A program made the translations under genes and the position numbers. Of a DNA stretch of 9,982 nucleotides, positions 1 to 6,633 are shown piece by piece. Source of the DNA: Chloroflexota bacterium. GTDB taxonomy: Bacteria; Chloroflexota; Dehalococcoidia; Lucifugimonadales; Lucifugimonadaceae. The number at the start of each line of letters is the position of its first letter. The first letter of the stretch is position 1. The stretch is taken from the NCBI GenBank assembly GCA_013911545.1, contig JACETA010000029.1, positions 1-9,982 of the forward strand, read 5' to 3'. The notes beneath the pieces are model-generated. The model saw nothing but the letters and a program-made list of their open reading frames with translations, searched no databases and was not told the origin of the DNA.

Positions 1-192
1 GTAATAAACTGCGATCAATATAAAATATAGAAGCATCCTAAATTTTTTATTTTTTTCGTTTATGTATAAATTTGTTTCAATAATTATTAGAAAGAAAACT
101 GATATCATAAATAGGAAAAGAAATATTTCCGATATTAAAGCAAAAAAAAGTAATGACATTAATAATAGAGATGTTAATATTCTTTGTTTCAT
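1..192 (-). CDS. cdsA: Phosphatidate cytidylyltransferase, N-terminal fragment (cut by window edge)
   Basis: An open frame of 64 codons runs from an ATG at 192 to the left edge with no stop. Its start (MKQRILTSLL) resembles the usual CdsA opening, and the rest is almost entirely hydrophobic with two or three membrane segments split by a short charged loop (NEKNKK). CdsA makes CDP-diacylglycerol from phosphatidate and CTP, the precursor of bacterial phospholipids. Its place directly after uppS is the classic order in the rpsB-tsf-pyrH-frr-uppS-cdsA cluster. The ATG overlaps the uppS stop by one base (TAATG), which suggests translational coupling. The catalytic C-terminal half is outside the window, so the assignment rests on the N-terminus and on gene order. 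Confidence 0.72.
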   Translation of the reverse strand, partial: MKQRILTSLLLMSLLFFALISEIFLFLFMISVFFLIIIETNLYINEKNKKFRMLLYFILIAVYY

Positions 193-944
193 TAATTTAT
201 GCCAAATTTTCTATTTCTAAGTGAATAACTTTCAAGTGCTTCAAAAAAATCATATTTTGAAAAATCCGGCCACAAGACTTCAGATGTATAGAATTCGCTA
301 TATGCTGATTGCCAGATAAGAAAATTACTCAGCCTGTATTCACCACCTGTTCTTATTATCAAATCTGGGTCAGGAACTTTATTTTTATTAATATATTTAT
401 CAAATAAATCTTCAGTGACATCCTTAGAACCAATATCATCTTCTATAATTTCCTTAACGGTATTCACGATCTCATTTCTTCCTCCGTAGTCGAATGCTAT
501 TACAAGAGAAATTGATTTATTTTGTTGAGTCTTTTTTTGCGCATTAATTATTTTATTTTTTAAGGGATTATCTAATTTTTCAATACTGCCCTTAATTATT
601 ATTTTCACGCCCAACTTATTCAAATTATCAAAATTTTCATTTAAAGATTCTGATAATAATGTCTTTGTAATATAATTTACTTCTAATTTTGGCCTTTCCC
701 AATTTTCAGTTGAAAAAGTGTATATTGTAAGAAATTTAATTCCAATTTCTATAGAAAAATTAACTAAAGATTCAAGATTCTTTGTTCCTTCCTTGTGTCC
801 ATAAAAGATAGGCTTTTTGTTTTCTGTGGCCCATCTCCTATTTCCATCCATGATAAAACCTACATGATTTGGCACGGTCAGTTTGCTAGACTTAAAAATT
901 TCTTGAATTTTATCTTTTAAGATTTTACTGGAATCATTATCCAA
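192..944 (-). CDS. uppS: Isoprenyl transferase (undecaprenyl diphosphate synthase family)
   Basis: This cis-prenyltransferase condenses isopentenyl diphosphate units onto farnesyl diphosphate to make the C55-type lipid carrier used in cell-wall synthesis; it is cytosolic and acts at the membrane. The protein has 250 residues, close to the usual length. The diphosphate-binding loop FIMDGNRRWA lies at residues 30-39 with catalytic Asp33, followed by GHKEG at 49-53, YTFSTENWERP around 75-85, and the C-terminal signature RTGGEYRLSNFLIWQ with the downstream WPDF. The start appears to be TTG at 944, six bases after the frr stop. No ATG precedes the catalytic loop in this frame except Met32 inside it, and TTG gives the normal ~30-residue lead. 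Product chain length cannot be read from the sequence. Confidence 0.95.
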   Translation of the reverse strand: MDNDSSKILKDKIQEIFKSSKLTVPNHVGFIMDGNRRWATENKKPIFYGHKEGTKNLESLVNFSIEIGIKFLTIYTFSTENWERPKLEVNYITKTLLSESLNENFDNLNKLGVKIIIKGSIEKLDNPLKNKIINAQKKTQQNKSISLVIAFDYGGRNEIVNTVKEIIEDDIGSKDVTEDLFDKYINKNKVPDPDLIIRTGGEYRLSNFLIWQSAYSEFYTSEVLWPDFSKYDFFEALESYSLRNRKFGIN

Positions 945-950
945 AATTTT

Positions 951-1511
951 TCAGACTTCCATTAACTCGTTTTCTTTATTTTGAGATATCTGTGAAATAT
1001 CTTCTATGCTTTTATCAGTATTTTTTTGAATTTCTGATTGAAGTCTTCTGCTATCATCTTGAGATATTTCTCCTTTTTTTTCTGATTCCTTTACTTCATC
1101 CATCGCATTTCTTCGTACATTTCTAACTGATATCTTTGCATCTTCGGATTTCTTTTTAACGATTTTAACTAATTCAATTCTTCTTTCTTCTGTTAATGGT
1201 GGCACAATTAGGCGTATAACATCGCCATCAATACTTGGGCTTATGCCTATGCCAGATGACTCAATTTCTTTAGAAACCATTTCAATTGCTGATTTGTCCC
1301 ACAATTGTATAAGTATCATTGAACCATCAGAAACACTTATCTGGCCCAGTTCTGACAATTTCATAGAAGTGCCAAAATAATCTACGTTTATTCCTGTTAC
1401 TAATCCAGTATGGGCTCTGTTAGTTCTCATTGAGCTTAATTCATTTGTTAAATGATCAACTGAAATTATCATTTTTAGAGATAAATCTTCAAGGAATTCT
1501 TTATCATTCAT
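951..1511 (-). CDS. frr: Ribosome recycling factor
   Basis: RRF works with EF-G to split the post-termination ribosome after translation ends. The 186 residues match the family's usual ~185. The N-terminal helix carries RTNRAHTGLV (residues 29-38, usually RTGRAxPxLL), followed by the INVDYFG strand of the second domain (41-47). The long C-terminal helices carry the highly conserved VRNVRRNAMDEVK (129-141) with Arg130 and Arg133, then KKGEISQDD (145-153), and the protein ends in ELMEV. The ATG at 1511 overlaps the pyrH TGA in an ATGA junction. A strong purine-rich Shine-Dalgarno stretch (AAAGGGGG, 1516-1523) sits just upstream, inside the end of pyrH. Confidence 0.97.
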   Translation of the reverse strand: MNDKEFLEDLSLKMIISVDHLTNELSSMRTNRAHTGLVTGINVDYFGTSMKLSELGQISVSDGSMILIQLWDKSAIEMVSKEIESSGIGISPSIDGDVIRLIVPPLTEERRIELVKIVKKKSEDAKISVRNVRRNAMDEVKESEKKGEISQDDSRRLQSEIQKNTDKSIEDISQISQNKENELMEV

Positions 1512-2248
1512 AGTTCCCCCTTTCCATCATGGGTAATAAGAGTTCCAATCTTTTTACCATTAAGGATACCTGACAGAGAGCCTTTATTAAAAATATTAAA
1601 AACACTAATTGGCACCTTATTGTCCATACACATTGATAATGCGGTGCTATCTAATGCCTTTATTTGCCTAGACAAAGCATCAAGGTGAGAAATATTATCA
1701 ATTTTTTTTGCTTCAGGGTTTACTTTAGGGTCAGAATCATAAACACCATCAACATCATTCTTTGACATCATTAATAGATCAGCTGAAATTTCTAATGCTC
1801 TAAGTGCAGCTGCAGTATCGGTAGTCATGTATGGATTCCCTGTGCCACCAACAAGTATTACAATCCTGCCTTTTTCTAAGTGCCTAAGAGCTCTCCTTCT
1901 AATAAATAATTCTGAAACAGAAGGATTTGATAACGCTGACATAGTTCTGACTGGTATTCCAATTTTTTCAAGAGAATCCTGAATTGCTAAGCCATTAATC
2001 ATCGTTGCAAGCATGCCTGCTTGATCGGCAACTGACCTATCCATTCCTACTTTTTCATAATCTGCGCCCCTCCAAATATTACCGCCACCAACAACTAATG
2101 ATAATTTTAAGTCATTATGTTCATCTTTTAATGTATAAATTTCAGAAGCAAGATAGTCAAGAATTTTTTTATCAATTCCAAATTTTTTTGTACCAACAAG
2201 AGCCTCTCCACTTAACTTGAGGAGTACCGTTCTGGATGGTCGAGTCAT
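1508..2248 (-). CDS. pyrH: UMP kinase
   Basis: This enzyme phosphorylates UMP to UDP with ATP, the committed step toward UTP and CTP. It belongs to the amino-acid-kinase fold and usually forms hexamers controlled by GTP and UTP. The 246 residues are full length. Visible motifs are KLSGEAL at 11-17, the glycine loop GGGNIWRG at 54-61, MDRSVADQAGMLATMING at 69-86, GGTGNPYMTTDTAA at 134-147, and the nucleotide-binding KNDVDGVYDSDP at 163-174. The ATG lies only one base after the tsf stop (TAAAATG) and has no evident Shine-Dalgarno sequence of its own, so translation probably depends on reinitiation after tsf. Confidence 0.97.
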   Translation of the reverse strand: MTRPSRTVLLKLSGEALVGTKKFGIDKKILDYLASEIYTLKDEHNDLKLSLVVGGGNIWRGADYEKVGMDRSVADQAGMLATMINGLAIQDSLEKIGIPVRTMSALSNPSVSELFIRRRALRHLEKGRIVILVGGTGNPYMTTDTAAALRALEISADLLMMSKNDVDGVYDSDPKVNPEAKKIDNISHLDALSRQIKALDSTALSMCMDNKVPISVFNIFNKGSLSGILNGKKIGTLITHDGKGEL

Positions 2249-2249
2249 T

Positions 2250-2744
2250 TTAAGATAAATCGAATTTAATTATTTTTGAAATTTTAATATTTTCACCAAC
2301 TTTGGAAATCATGGACTTAACCATATCTTCAATTGTCAATGATGGGTCTTTAATAAATGATTGTGAAATTAAAATTTCTTCTTCTGAGGCACTTTCAGCG
2401 CCTTCATCATCTGCATAAATGAAATTTGGGCTCATTGCAGCAACCTGCATAGCCAAATCCTTAGTTAGTGCAATAAATTCTTCAGTTCTAGCAACAAAGT
2501 CAGTTTCACATTTTAACTCAACCATTGCACCAATTTTGTTACCTGCATGAATATATGATTGTATGACACCTTCTGATGTCTCTCTTCCTGATTTCTTCAT
2601 CGCATTGGATAGTCCCTGCTCTTTAAGTATTTCCTCAGCTTTCACCACATCTCCATTTGAATCTTCTAAAGCTTTTTTAGCAGCCATTATTCCGGCGCCA
2701 GTTTTTTCCCTAACTTCTTTAACTTTTTTTACGTCTATATCCAT
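2250..2744 (-). CDS. tsf: Elongation factor Ts, short single-core form
   Basis: EF-Ts is the nucleotide exchange factor that regenerates EF-Tu-GTP. The N-terminal UBA-like module is clear (VREKTGAGIMAAKKALED, residues 11-28, with GDVVKAEEIL next), followed by the core-domain signature CETDFVARTEEF at 79-90, where Asp82-Phe83 is the pair that intrudes near the EF-Tu Mg site. At 164 residues it is far shorter than the ~283-residue Escherichia coli protein: one core subdomain is present and the second core copy and coiled-coil insert are missing. Short forms are known in several phyla, including Thermus and, as I recall, Dehalococcoidia, so this is not a truncation. An acidic linker (DDEGAESASEEE) at 112-123 replaces the missing part. 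CAGGAG at 2749-2754 supports the ATG start. Confidence 0.95.
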   Translation of the reverse strand: MDIDVKKVKEVREKTGAGIMAAKKALEDSNGDVVKAEEILKEQGLSNAMKKSGRETSEGVIQSYIHAGNKIGAMVELKCETDFVARTEEFIALTKDLAMQVAAMSPNFIYADDEGAESASEEEILISQSFIKDPSLTIEDMVKSMISKVGENIKISKIIKFDLS

Positions 2745-2761
2745 AAAACTCCTGACTAAAG

Positions 2762-3523
2762 CTATTTTTCAGATTTTAATTGCTCTTTATTTTTCAATGC
2801 TTCTTCATCAAGTTTTTGACTATATTTTTCTCGTCCCATAATAATTGATTCAGAAATATAGTTGGTAATTAATTGAATTGACCTTAATGCATCGTCATTT
2901 CCTGGTATAGGAACATCAATTCCACTTGGATCGCTATTAGTGTCAACGATTGCAACTATTGGTATGCCCAATTTTTTTGCCTCATTAACAGCATTGATTT
3001 CCATCTCAGTATCAACAATAAATATTACTTCTGGAACTTTTTCAATCCCAACAAGCCCTCCAAAAAACTTTTTTAATTTTTTTGCCTTAGTGGCTAAAAC
3101 CTGTAGTTCTTTCTTAGTGTTAGTTTTATTATCAGCCTGAGAAACTGTTGATTCAATTGTTTTAAGAGTATCAACTCTAGATTTCATTGTTGGAAAATTA
3201 GTAAGCATGCCGCCTAACCACCTTTGATTAACGTAAAGGCTTTCACTTCTAACAGCTTCTTGATTAATGGTTGCAGATGCTTGCAGTTTAGTTCCCACAA
3301 ACATGCATTGACCACCGTCAGATATAATATCGATTAGTAATTTTCTTGCTTTTTGAAGCTGCTCAAGTGTCTTTTCAAGATCTATTACATGAGATTTGGA
3401 TTTCTTGGTAAATATAAAATTATCCATTTTAGGGTTCCATTTTCGGGTCGGATGACCAAAATGAACGCCTGCCTCAAACAAGGTTCTTAAATTTATTTCG
3501 TTTTCTTTAAGTAAATTTTCCAA
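2762..3523 (-). CDS. rpsB: 30S ribosomal protein S2
   Basis: S2 is a late-assembling small-subunit protein that recruits S1 in many bacteria. The 253 residues match the family. Visible motifs are GVHFGHPTRKWNPKM (19-33), FVGTKLQA (75-82), YVNQRWLGGMLTNF (97-110), FGGLVGIEKVPEVIFIVD (154-171) and IVAIVDTNSDPSGIDVPIPGNDDA (189-212). The C-terminus is a lysine/glutamate-rich tail. The start is TTG at 3523: an in-frame TAA lies two codons upstream and the next Met is residue 33, inside a conserved motif, so TTG is the only sensible choice. No Shine-Dalgarno sequence lies at normal distance; the nearest GGAG is 21 nt away. It is the first gene of the minus-strand operon, driven by the extended -10 promoter at 3556-3564. 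Confidence 0.97.
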   Translation of the reverse strand: MENLLKENEINLRTLFEAGVHFGHPTRKWNPKMDNFIFTKKSKSHVIDLEKTLEQLQKARKLLIDIISDGGQCMFVGTKLQASATINQEAVRSESLYVNQRWLGGMLTNFPTMKSRVDTLKTIESTVSQADNKTNTKKELQVLATKAKKLKKFFGGLVGIEKVPEVIFIVDTEMEINAVNEAKKLGIPIVAIVDTNSDPSGIDVPIPGNDDALRSIQLITNYISESIIMGREKYSQKLDEEALKNKEQLKSEK

Positions 3524-3543
3524 TTGTTATTTGATTTCTAAAA

Positions 3544-3558
3544 ACTCCGAAGTGGAGT
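3544..3558. repeat. Short inverted repeat overlapping the rpsB -10 box
   Basis: ACTCC and GGAGT form two perfect 5-bp arms around a 5-bp centre. The right arm overlaps the -10 hexamer and the left arm covers the predicted start point, so it is placed like an operator. If transcription starts near 3549, only part of it would be in the RNA, so a leader hairpin is less likely. It could be chance. Confidence 0.3.
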
Positions 3559-3564
3559 ATAGCA
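3556..3564 (-). promoter_or_regulatory. Extended -10 promoter for the rpsB operon
   Basis: Read on the minus strand this is TGCTATACT, a TGn extended -10 element with a five-of-six match to TATAAT. No good -35 box lies at 17 bp, which fits an extended -10 promoter. Transcription should begin near 3549, leaving a leader of about 25 nt before the TTG start. It is the best promoter in the divergent 105-bp gap; a weaker plus-strand TATAAG at 3582-3587 could serve ccdA. Confidence 0.6.
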
Positions 3565-3628
3565 CAATTAAACTAAATTAGTATAAGTTTTTTAAGTATT
3601 TGGGTATTTTTAGGATATTATTTAATTT

Positions 3629-4483
3629 ATGAGTAAATTACTAAATCGTCATACAGTTATTTTTCTACTTATATCCATTGTGATATCAGTAGCAAGTTTT
3701 ACTATTAATACTAAAGATGCCTCTTACCTTGAGGGGGTATTAAATTTTTCAAGTAATTCCTCAAATATACTTTCATCATTTCTAGATTATTTTGACTTCG
3801 GGTACTCATTTATAGCAGGATCTTTAGCGGCAATAAATCCTTGCGGAATTGTTATGTTGCCAGTTTATTTAGCTTTATACATTAACGGAGAAAAAGATGA
3901 AAAATCTCCTAGTTTTACAAATAAAATAAATAATTCTATGAAAGTTATTTTTTCAGTTGGCTCTGGTTTCATAATTTTATTTGTTTTAATATCTATCTTA
4001 GTTTATTTTTCTCAATCATTACTTGGAGAAATCATTCCATTATTATCAATATTTATGTCGGTTTTGATAATATATTTTGGCATTGGTGAGATTCTAAACA
4101 AAAAAACATTTAACTCTTCTTTGATGTCATTGGCAGGTAAAATTGGGAATCCAAAAAATAAAGGGATGATTCCTTATATTTTATTCGGAGTAAGTTACGG
4201 GCTTGTTTCAGTTGGATGCGCGTTGCCAATATTTATATCCCTTATAGCCAATACTCTTAATGACAGTTTTTATGAAATTGTTTTTAATTTCGTATTTTAT
4301 TCACTTGGAATGCTTGCTATTATCAGCATACTAACATTTTCAACTCTATTTTCTATAAATACGTATGGCAAAATAAATAATTTTTTCCGTAAAAATTCTT
4401 CCTTAATATTCGGATTATTTCTAACCATTGCGGGAATTTATATGCTTTCATATTGGATAATTGATATAAGATTGTCAGGTTAA
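3629..4483 (+). CDS. ccdA: CcdA/DsbD-family thiol-disulfide electron transporter
   Basis: CcdA-type proteins pass reducing equivalents from cytoplasmic thioredoxin across the membrane to extracytoplasmic thiol proteins, commonly those that keep apocytochrome c cysteines reduced. The 284-residue protein has an N-terminal hydrophobic segment (about 10-25), then a core of six or so membrane segments. It has exactly two cysteines, placed as in the family: Cys72 in INPCGIVMLP (69-78) and Cys197 in SYGLVSVGCALP (189-200). Charged loops (KDEKSPSF and KNKG) separate the two halves. An in-frame TAA two codons before the ATG makes this the first possible start; AGGA at 3612-3615 is a distant ribosome site. 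The ccm genes 0.8 kb downstream support a role in cytochrome c maturation, though a separate FAH gene intervenes on the other strand. The substrate could be a different thiol protein. Confidence 0.85.
   Translation: MSKLLNRHTVIFLLISIVISVASFTINTKDASYLEGVLNFSSNSSNILSSFLDYFDFGYSFIAGSLAAINPCGIVMLPVYLALYINGEKDEKSPSFTNKINNSMKVIFSVGSGFIILFVLISILVYFSQSLLGEIIPLLSIFMSVLIIYFGIGEILNKKTFNSSLMSLAGKIGNPKNKGMIPYILFGVSYGLVSVGCALPIFISLIANTLNDSFYEIVFNFVFYSLGMLAIISILTFSTLFSINTYGKINNFFRKNSSLIFGLFLTIAGIYMLSYWIIDIRLSG
4480..4483. other. Shared TTAA stop for convergent genes
   Basis: The palindrome TTAA supplies the TAA stop of the plus-strand ccdA gene (4481-4483) and the TAA stop of the minus-strand FAH gene (4482-4480). 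The two coding regions therefore overlap by four bases at their 3' ends, and no intergenic terminator can exist between them. Confidence 0.9.
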
Positions 4484-5229
4484 ATACATCTATTAATTAG
4501 TCTTCCAACATTCTCAATATCGACAATCACTTCATCTCCTGGCTCAATTTGACCAGCTGTACCTGAAGTTCCAGTAAAAATACAATCACCTACCTCAAGA
4601 GTTACATATTTAGAAATAAATTCAATGGTTTTTGGAATAGACCAAATCATTTCAGATGTATTGCATTTTTGAACAACTTTTTCATTTACAATTCCATTTA
4701 TCTCTAAATTTTCTGGATCTATGCCATTTACAACATATGGCCCAATTGGAGAAAAAGTATCAGAGGATTTTGCTCTCCACCAACTTTTATCACCTTTTTG
4801 CCAATCTCTTGCGCTTACATCATTTCCACATGTATAACCAAAAATAAATTCAAATGCGTTCTTGGCATAAACATTTTTAGCGACCTTTCCTATAACAACA
4901 ACGAGCTCAGATTCAGCATCAACTTTTTTTGAATCATTGGGTATCTTAATATTTTCATTATGCCCAATTAATGATGAGGTTGTTTTAAAAAAAGGTTCAG
5001 GTTGTTTTGGAGGATTTTCACCTTGTAAATGTGAGCCATAATTTTTGGCTAATGCAAGCATCTTGTTTGGCACAACAGGAGGAAGTATTTTAATTTTTTT
5101 ATCTAAATTAAATTTCTTTCCAGTCTTTATTTGACTTAAAAGAAAATTATCTTGTAATTCATGAACTTCGTTATTTTCTACAACGCCGTAAAAGTTTCTA
5201 TCTTCAAAATTAAATCTTCCAAATTTCAA
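4480..5229 (-). CDS. Fumarylacetoacetate hydrolase (FAH)-family protein
   Basis: FAH-fold enzymes cleave or isomerise acylpyruvate-type compounds using a divalent metal; members include acylpyruvate hydrolases, 2-hydroxyhepta-2,4-dienedioate isomerases and oxaloacetate-processing enzymes. The 249 residues are typical of the short bacterial class. Visible are KNYGSH (62-67, His67), the substrate-loop PEPFFKTTSSLIG (77-89), metal ligands Glu106 and Glu108 in DAESELVVVIG, Asp137 in GNDVSARDWQKGD (135-147), the KSSDTFSPIGPYVV stretch (154-167), and the C-terminal LEVGDCIFTGT (211-221) before GQIEPGDEV. The start is TTG with a textbook AAGGAGG five bases upstream. All metal ligands are present, so it should be active, but substrate cannot be read from the sequence. 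It stands alone on its strand between ccdA and ccmA, and nothing in the context ties it to cytochrome biogenesis. Confidence 0.9.
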   Translation of the reverse strand: MKFGRFNFEDRNFYGVVENNEVHELQDNFLLSQIKTGKKFNLDKKIKILPPVVPNKMLALAKNYGSHLQGENPPKQPEPFFKTTSSLIGHNENIKIPNDSKKVDAESELVVVIGKVAKNVYAKNAFEFIFGYTCGNDVSARDWQKGDKSWWRAKSSDTFSPIGPYVVNGIDPENLEINGIVNEKVVQKCNTSEMIWSIPKTIEFISKYVTLEVGDCIFTGTSGTAGQIEPGDEVIVDIENVGRLINRCI

Positions 5230-5234
5230 AATTT

Positions 5235-5241
5235 CCTCCTT
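5235..5241 (-). promoter_or_regulatory. Strong ribosome binding site deciding a TTG start
   Basis: AAGGAGG on the minus strand, five bases before TTG at 5229. It is the strongest Shine-Dalgarno sequence in the window and fixes the FAH gene start at this TTG. Confidence 0.85.
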
Positions 5242-5247
5242 AAGTAA

Positions 5248-5276
5248 TTACAAATATGATGTATATCAATTAATAT
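5248..5276 (+). promoter_or_regulatory. Possible promoter for the ccm operon
   Basis: TTACAA (5248-5253) and TAATAT (5271-5276) are spaced by 17 bp, an imperfect sigma-70-like pair. The predicted transcription start would fall near 5283, at or just before the ccmA ATG (5285). This would make the message leaderless, in keeping with the lack of a Shine-Dalgarno sequence there. AT-rich sequence makes chance matches easy. Confidence 0.25.
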
Positions 5277-5284
5277 TGTAACTG

Positions 5285-5929
5285 ATGAAAACAAATTTAA
5301 AAAAAATACTCAGCCTTCAAAAAGTGTTTAAATCTTATGAGAAGAATATTGTAATAAATAATTTTTCTATAGATATAGATTATGGAGAGAGTGTTGGGGT
5401 TTATGGAAAAAATGGTTCAGGCAAATCTACAATTTTAAAAATTTGCTGCGGTTTACTTAAACCAGATTCTGGAAATATTAGAGTTATGGGTAAATCATTT
5501 AATTCTTTGCAAGAAAGCTTATTAATTAAAAGTAGAATGGGGGTTATGCTTCATGATGATATGTTATATCCACAATTAAGCGTGAAGGAAAATCTTATTT
5601 TTTATTCTAGAATTCTCGGAATAAAGGATATTTTTGAAAATATAAATAAAATATCATCAATTTTAAAACTTGAAGAATATATGAACGTTCAAGTAATTAA
5701 ATTATCGAACGGAAATAAAAGGAGGGCGAGTTTAGGAAAATCCCTTCTTAATAATCCAGACATACTTATAGTTGATGAGCCCGAATCTAATTTAGATGAC
5801 AATGGGAAAGAAATAGTTTCTAAAATTTTTAATGAAAGAAGAGATAAGGGCTTAACAAATTTTTTTAGCACCCATTCAAAAAAATTCCTTAAAGAGTGTT
5901 CTAGCAAAACAATAAATTTAAAGGTGTAA
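5285..5929 (+). CDS. ccmA: Cytochrome c biogenesis ABC transporter ATP-binding protein CcmA
   Basis: CcmA is the ATPase of the CcmAB complex, whose ATP hydrolysis releases heme-loaded CcmE from CcmC. The 214 residues contain a complete nucleotide-binding domain: Walker A GKNGSGKST (41-49), a CcmA-like Q-loop region with His90 in GVMLHDDMLYPQLSVKENL, a signature LSNGN (140-144, against the general LSGGQ) leading into KRRASLGKSLL, Walker B ILIVDE (160-165) with Asp164 and Glu165, D-loop SNLD (168-171), and H-loop His197. CcmA proteins usually have their own LSxGQKRR form, so the signature departs mainly by Asn144 for Gln. An in-frame TAA two codons upstream makes ATG 5285 the first usual start. 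Neighbours ccmB, ccmC and ccmE confirm the subfamily. Confidence 0.93.
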   Translation: MKTNLKKILSLQKVFKSYEKNIVINNFSIDIDYGESVGVYGKNGSGKSTILKICCGLLKPDSGNIRVMGKSFNSLQESLLIKSRMGVMLHDDMLYPQLSVKENLIFYSRILGIKDIFENINKISSILKLEEYMNVQVIKLSNGNKRRASLGKSLLNNPDILIVDEPESNLDDNGKEIVSKIFNERRDKGLTNFFSTHSKKFLKECSSKTINLKV

Positions 5930-5936
5930 TGGAATT

Positions 5937-6611
5937 ATGATTAATTGGCTAAAAGTTTTATTAATTTTAATTAAAAAGGACTTAAAAATTGAAATGCAGT
6001 CCAAAGAGACAATAGTCACATTATGTTTGTTTTCGATGGTAATAATTACAGTATTTGCATTAACAACAGAAAATAATTCTTTAATAAATCAAAGTTTCGG
6101 GTCTGGAATTATTTGGTCATCGGTTATATTTGCTGGATCCATAGCAATGGTTAAATTTTTCTACCATGAAGAGCAAAATAAAACTTTACAATCCCTAATC
6201 CTGATGCCAATTCCATCTGAAATAATTCTTTTTTCTAAATCGATAACATTTTTATTATTTTTATCTATTTCTGAAATCATTATTTTTTTGATTTCCACGG
6301 TTCTGTTTAATTTAAATATATTCACATTTAATATATTAATTGCATCTTTAATTTTTAATATTGGCTACTCATTTGTTGGTTCTTTTTTTGGGGTGATAGC
6401 ATCAAAATCTTCTAGCAGGGAAATCTTATTGACTATACTTTTAATACCTATAATAATCCCTTTATTAATGTTTATTATAGCTATAACAAATGATTCAATA
6501 TCCAACAATTTAGAAAGCAATTTTCAGACATGGCTTAGTGTTGGGATAAGTTTTGACATAATTTTTTTGATTTTATTGTCATATTTATTTGGAAAAATAC
6601 TAGAAGAGTGA
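5937..6611 (+). CDS. ccmB: Heme exporter / cytochrome c biogenesis permease CcmB
   Basis: CcmB is the membrane partner of CcmA. The 224 residues show about six membrane segments. Family features are the amphipathic N-terminus KKDLKIEMQSKE (13-24), the GSGIIWSSVIFAGS stretch (55-68, equivalent to the usual GxxWvxxlFag), the acidic EEQNKTLQSLILMPI loop (78-92) that matches the family's ErexgaleglllaPi, and KSSSREILLTILLIP (157-171), the counterpart of the segment before the fifth helix. The start lies seven bases after the ccmA stop and has AAGGTG and GGAA as ribosome site candidates. Close spacing indicates one transcript and stoichiometric production with CcmA. Confidence 0.93.
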   Translation: MINWLKVLLILIKKDLKIEMQSKETIVTLCLFSMVIITVFALTTENNSLINQSFGSGIIWSSVIFAGSIAMVKFFYHEEQNKTLQSLILMPIPSEIILFSKSITFLLFLSISEIIIFLISTVLFNLNIFTFNILIASLIFNIGYSFVGSFFGVIASKSSSREILLTILLIPIIIPLLMFIIAITNDSISNNLESNFQTWLSVGISFDIIFLILLSYLFGKILEE

Positions 6612-6633
6612 TATAAAAATTGAGATTAAAAAT

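Noticed and set aside
2005..3140. Open frames on the plus strand at 2005-2220, 2563-2841 and 2940-3140
   Set aside because: They lie antisense to pyrH, tsf and rpsB, which are certain. The peptides are low-complexity and match nothing I know.
3544..3558. Hairpin plus T-run as an intrinsic terminator
   Set aside because: The stem is only 5 bp, no gene ends nearby in the right direction, and it sits at the rpsB promoter.
4656..4847. Plus-strand open frame inside the FAH gene
   Set aside because: Antisense shadow of a well-supported enzyme gene, with His/Leu/Phe-rich composition typical of such shadows.
4480..5229. FAH gene as part of the cytochrome c maturation system
   Set aside because: It is on the opposite strand, has its own strong ribosome site, and its family acts on acylpyruvate-like metabolites; proximity alone is not evidence.
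5689..5907. Minus-strand open frame inside ccmA
   Set aside because: It covers the signature and Walker B coding region of ccmA in antisense and has no ribosome site or family resemblance.
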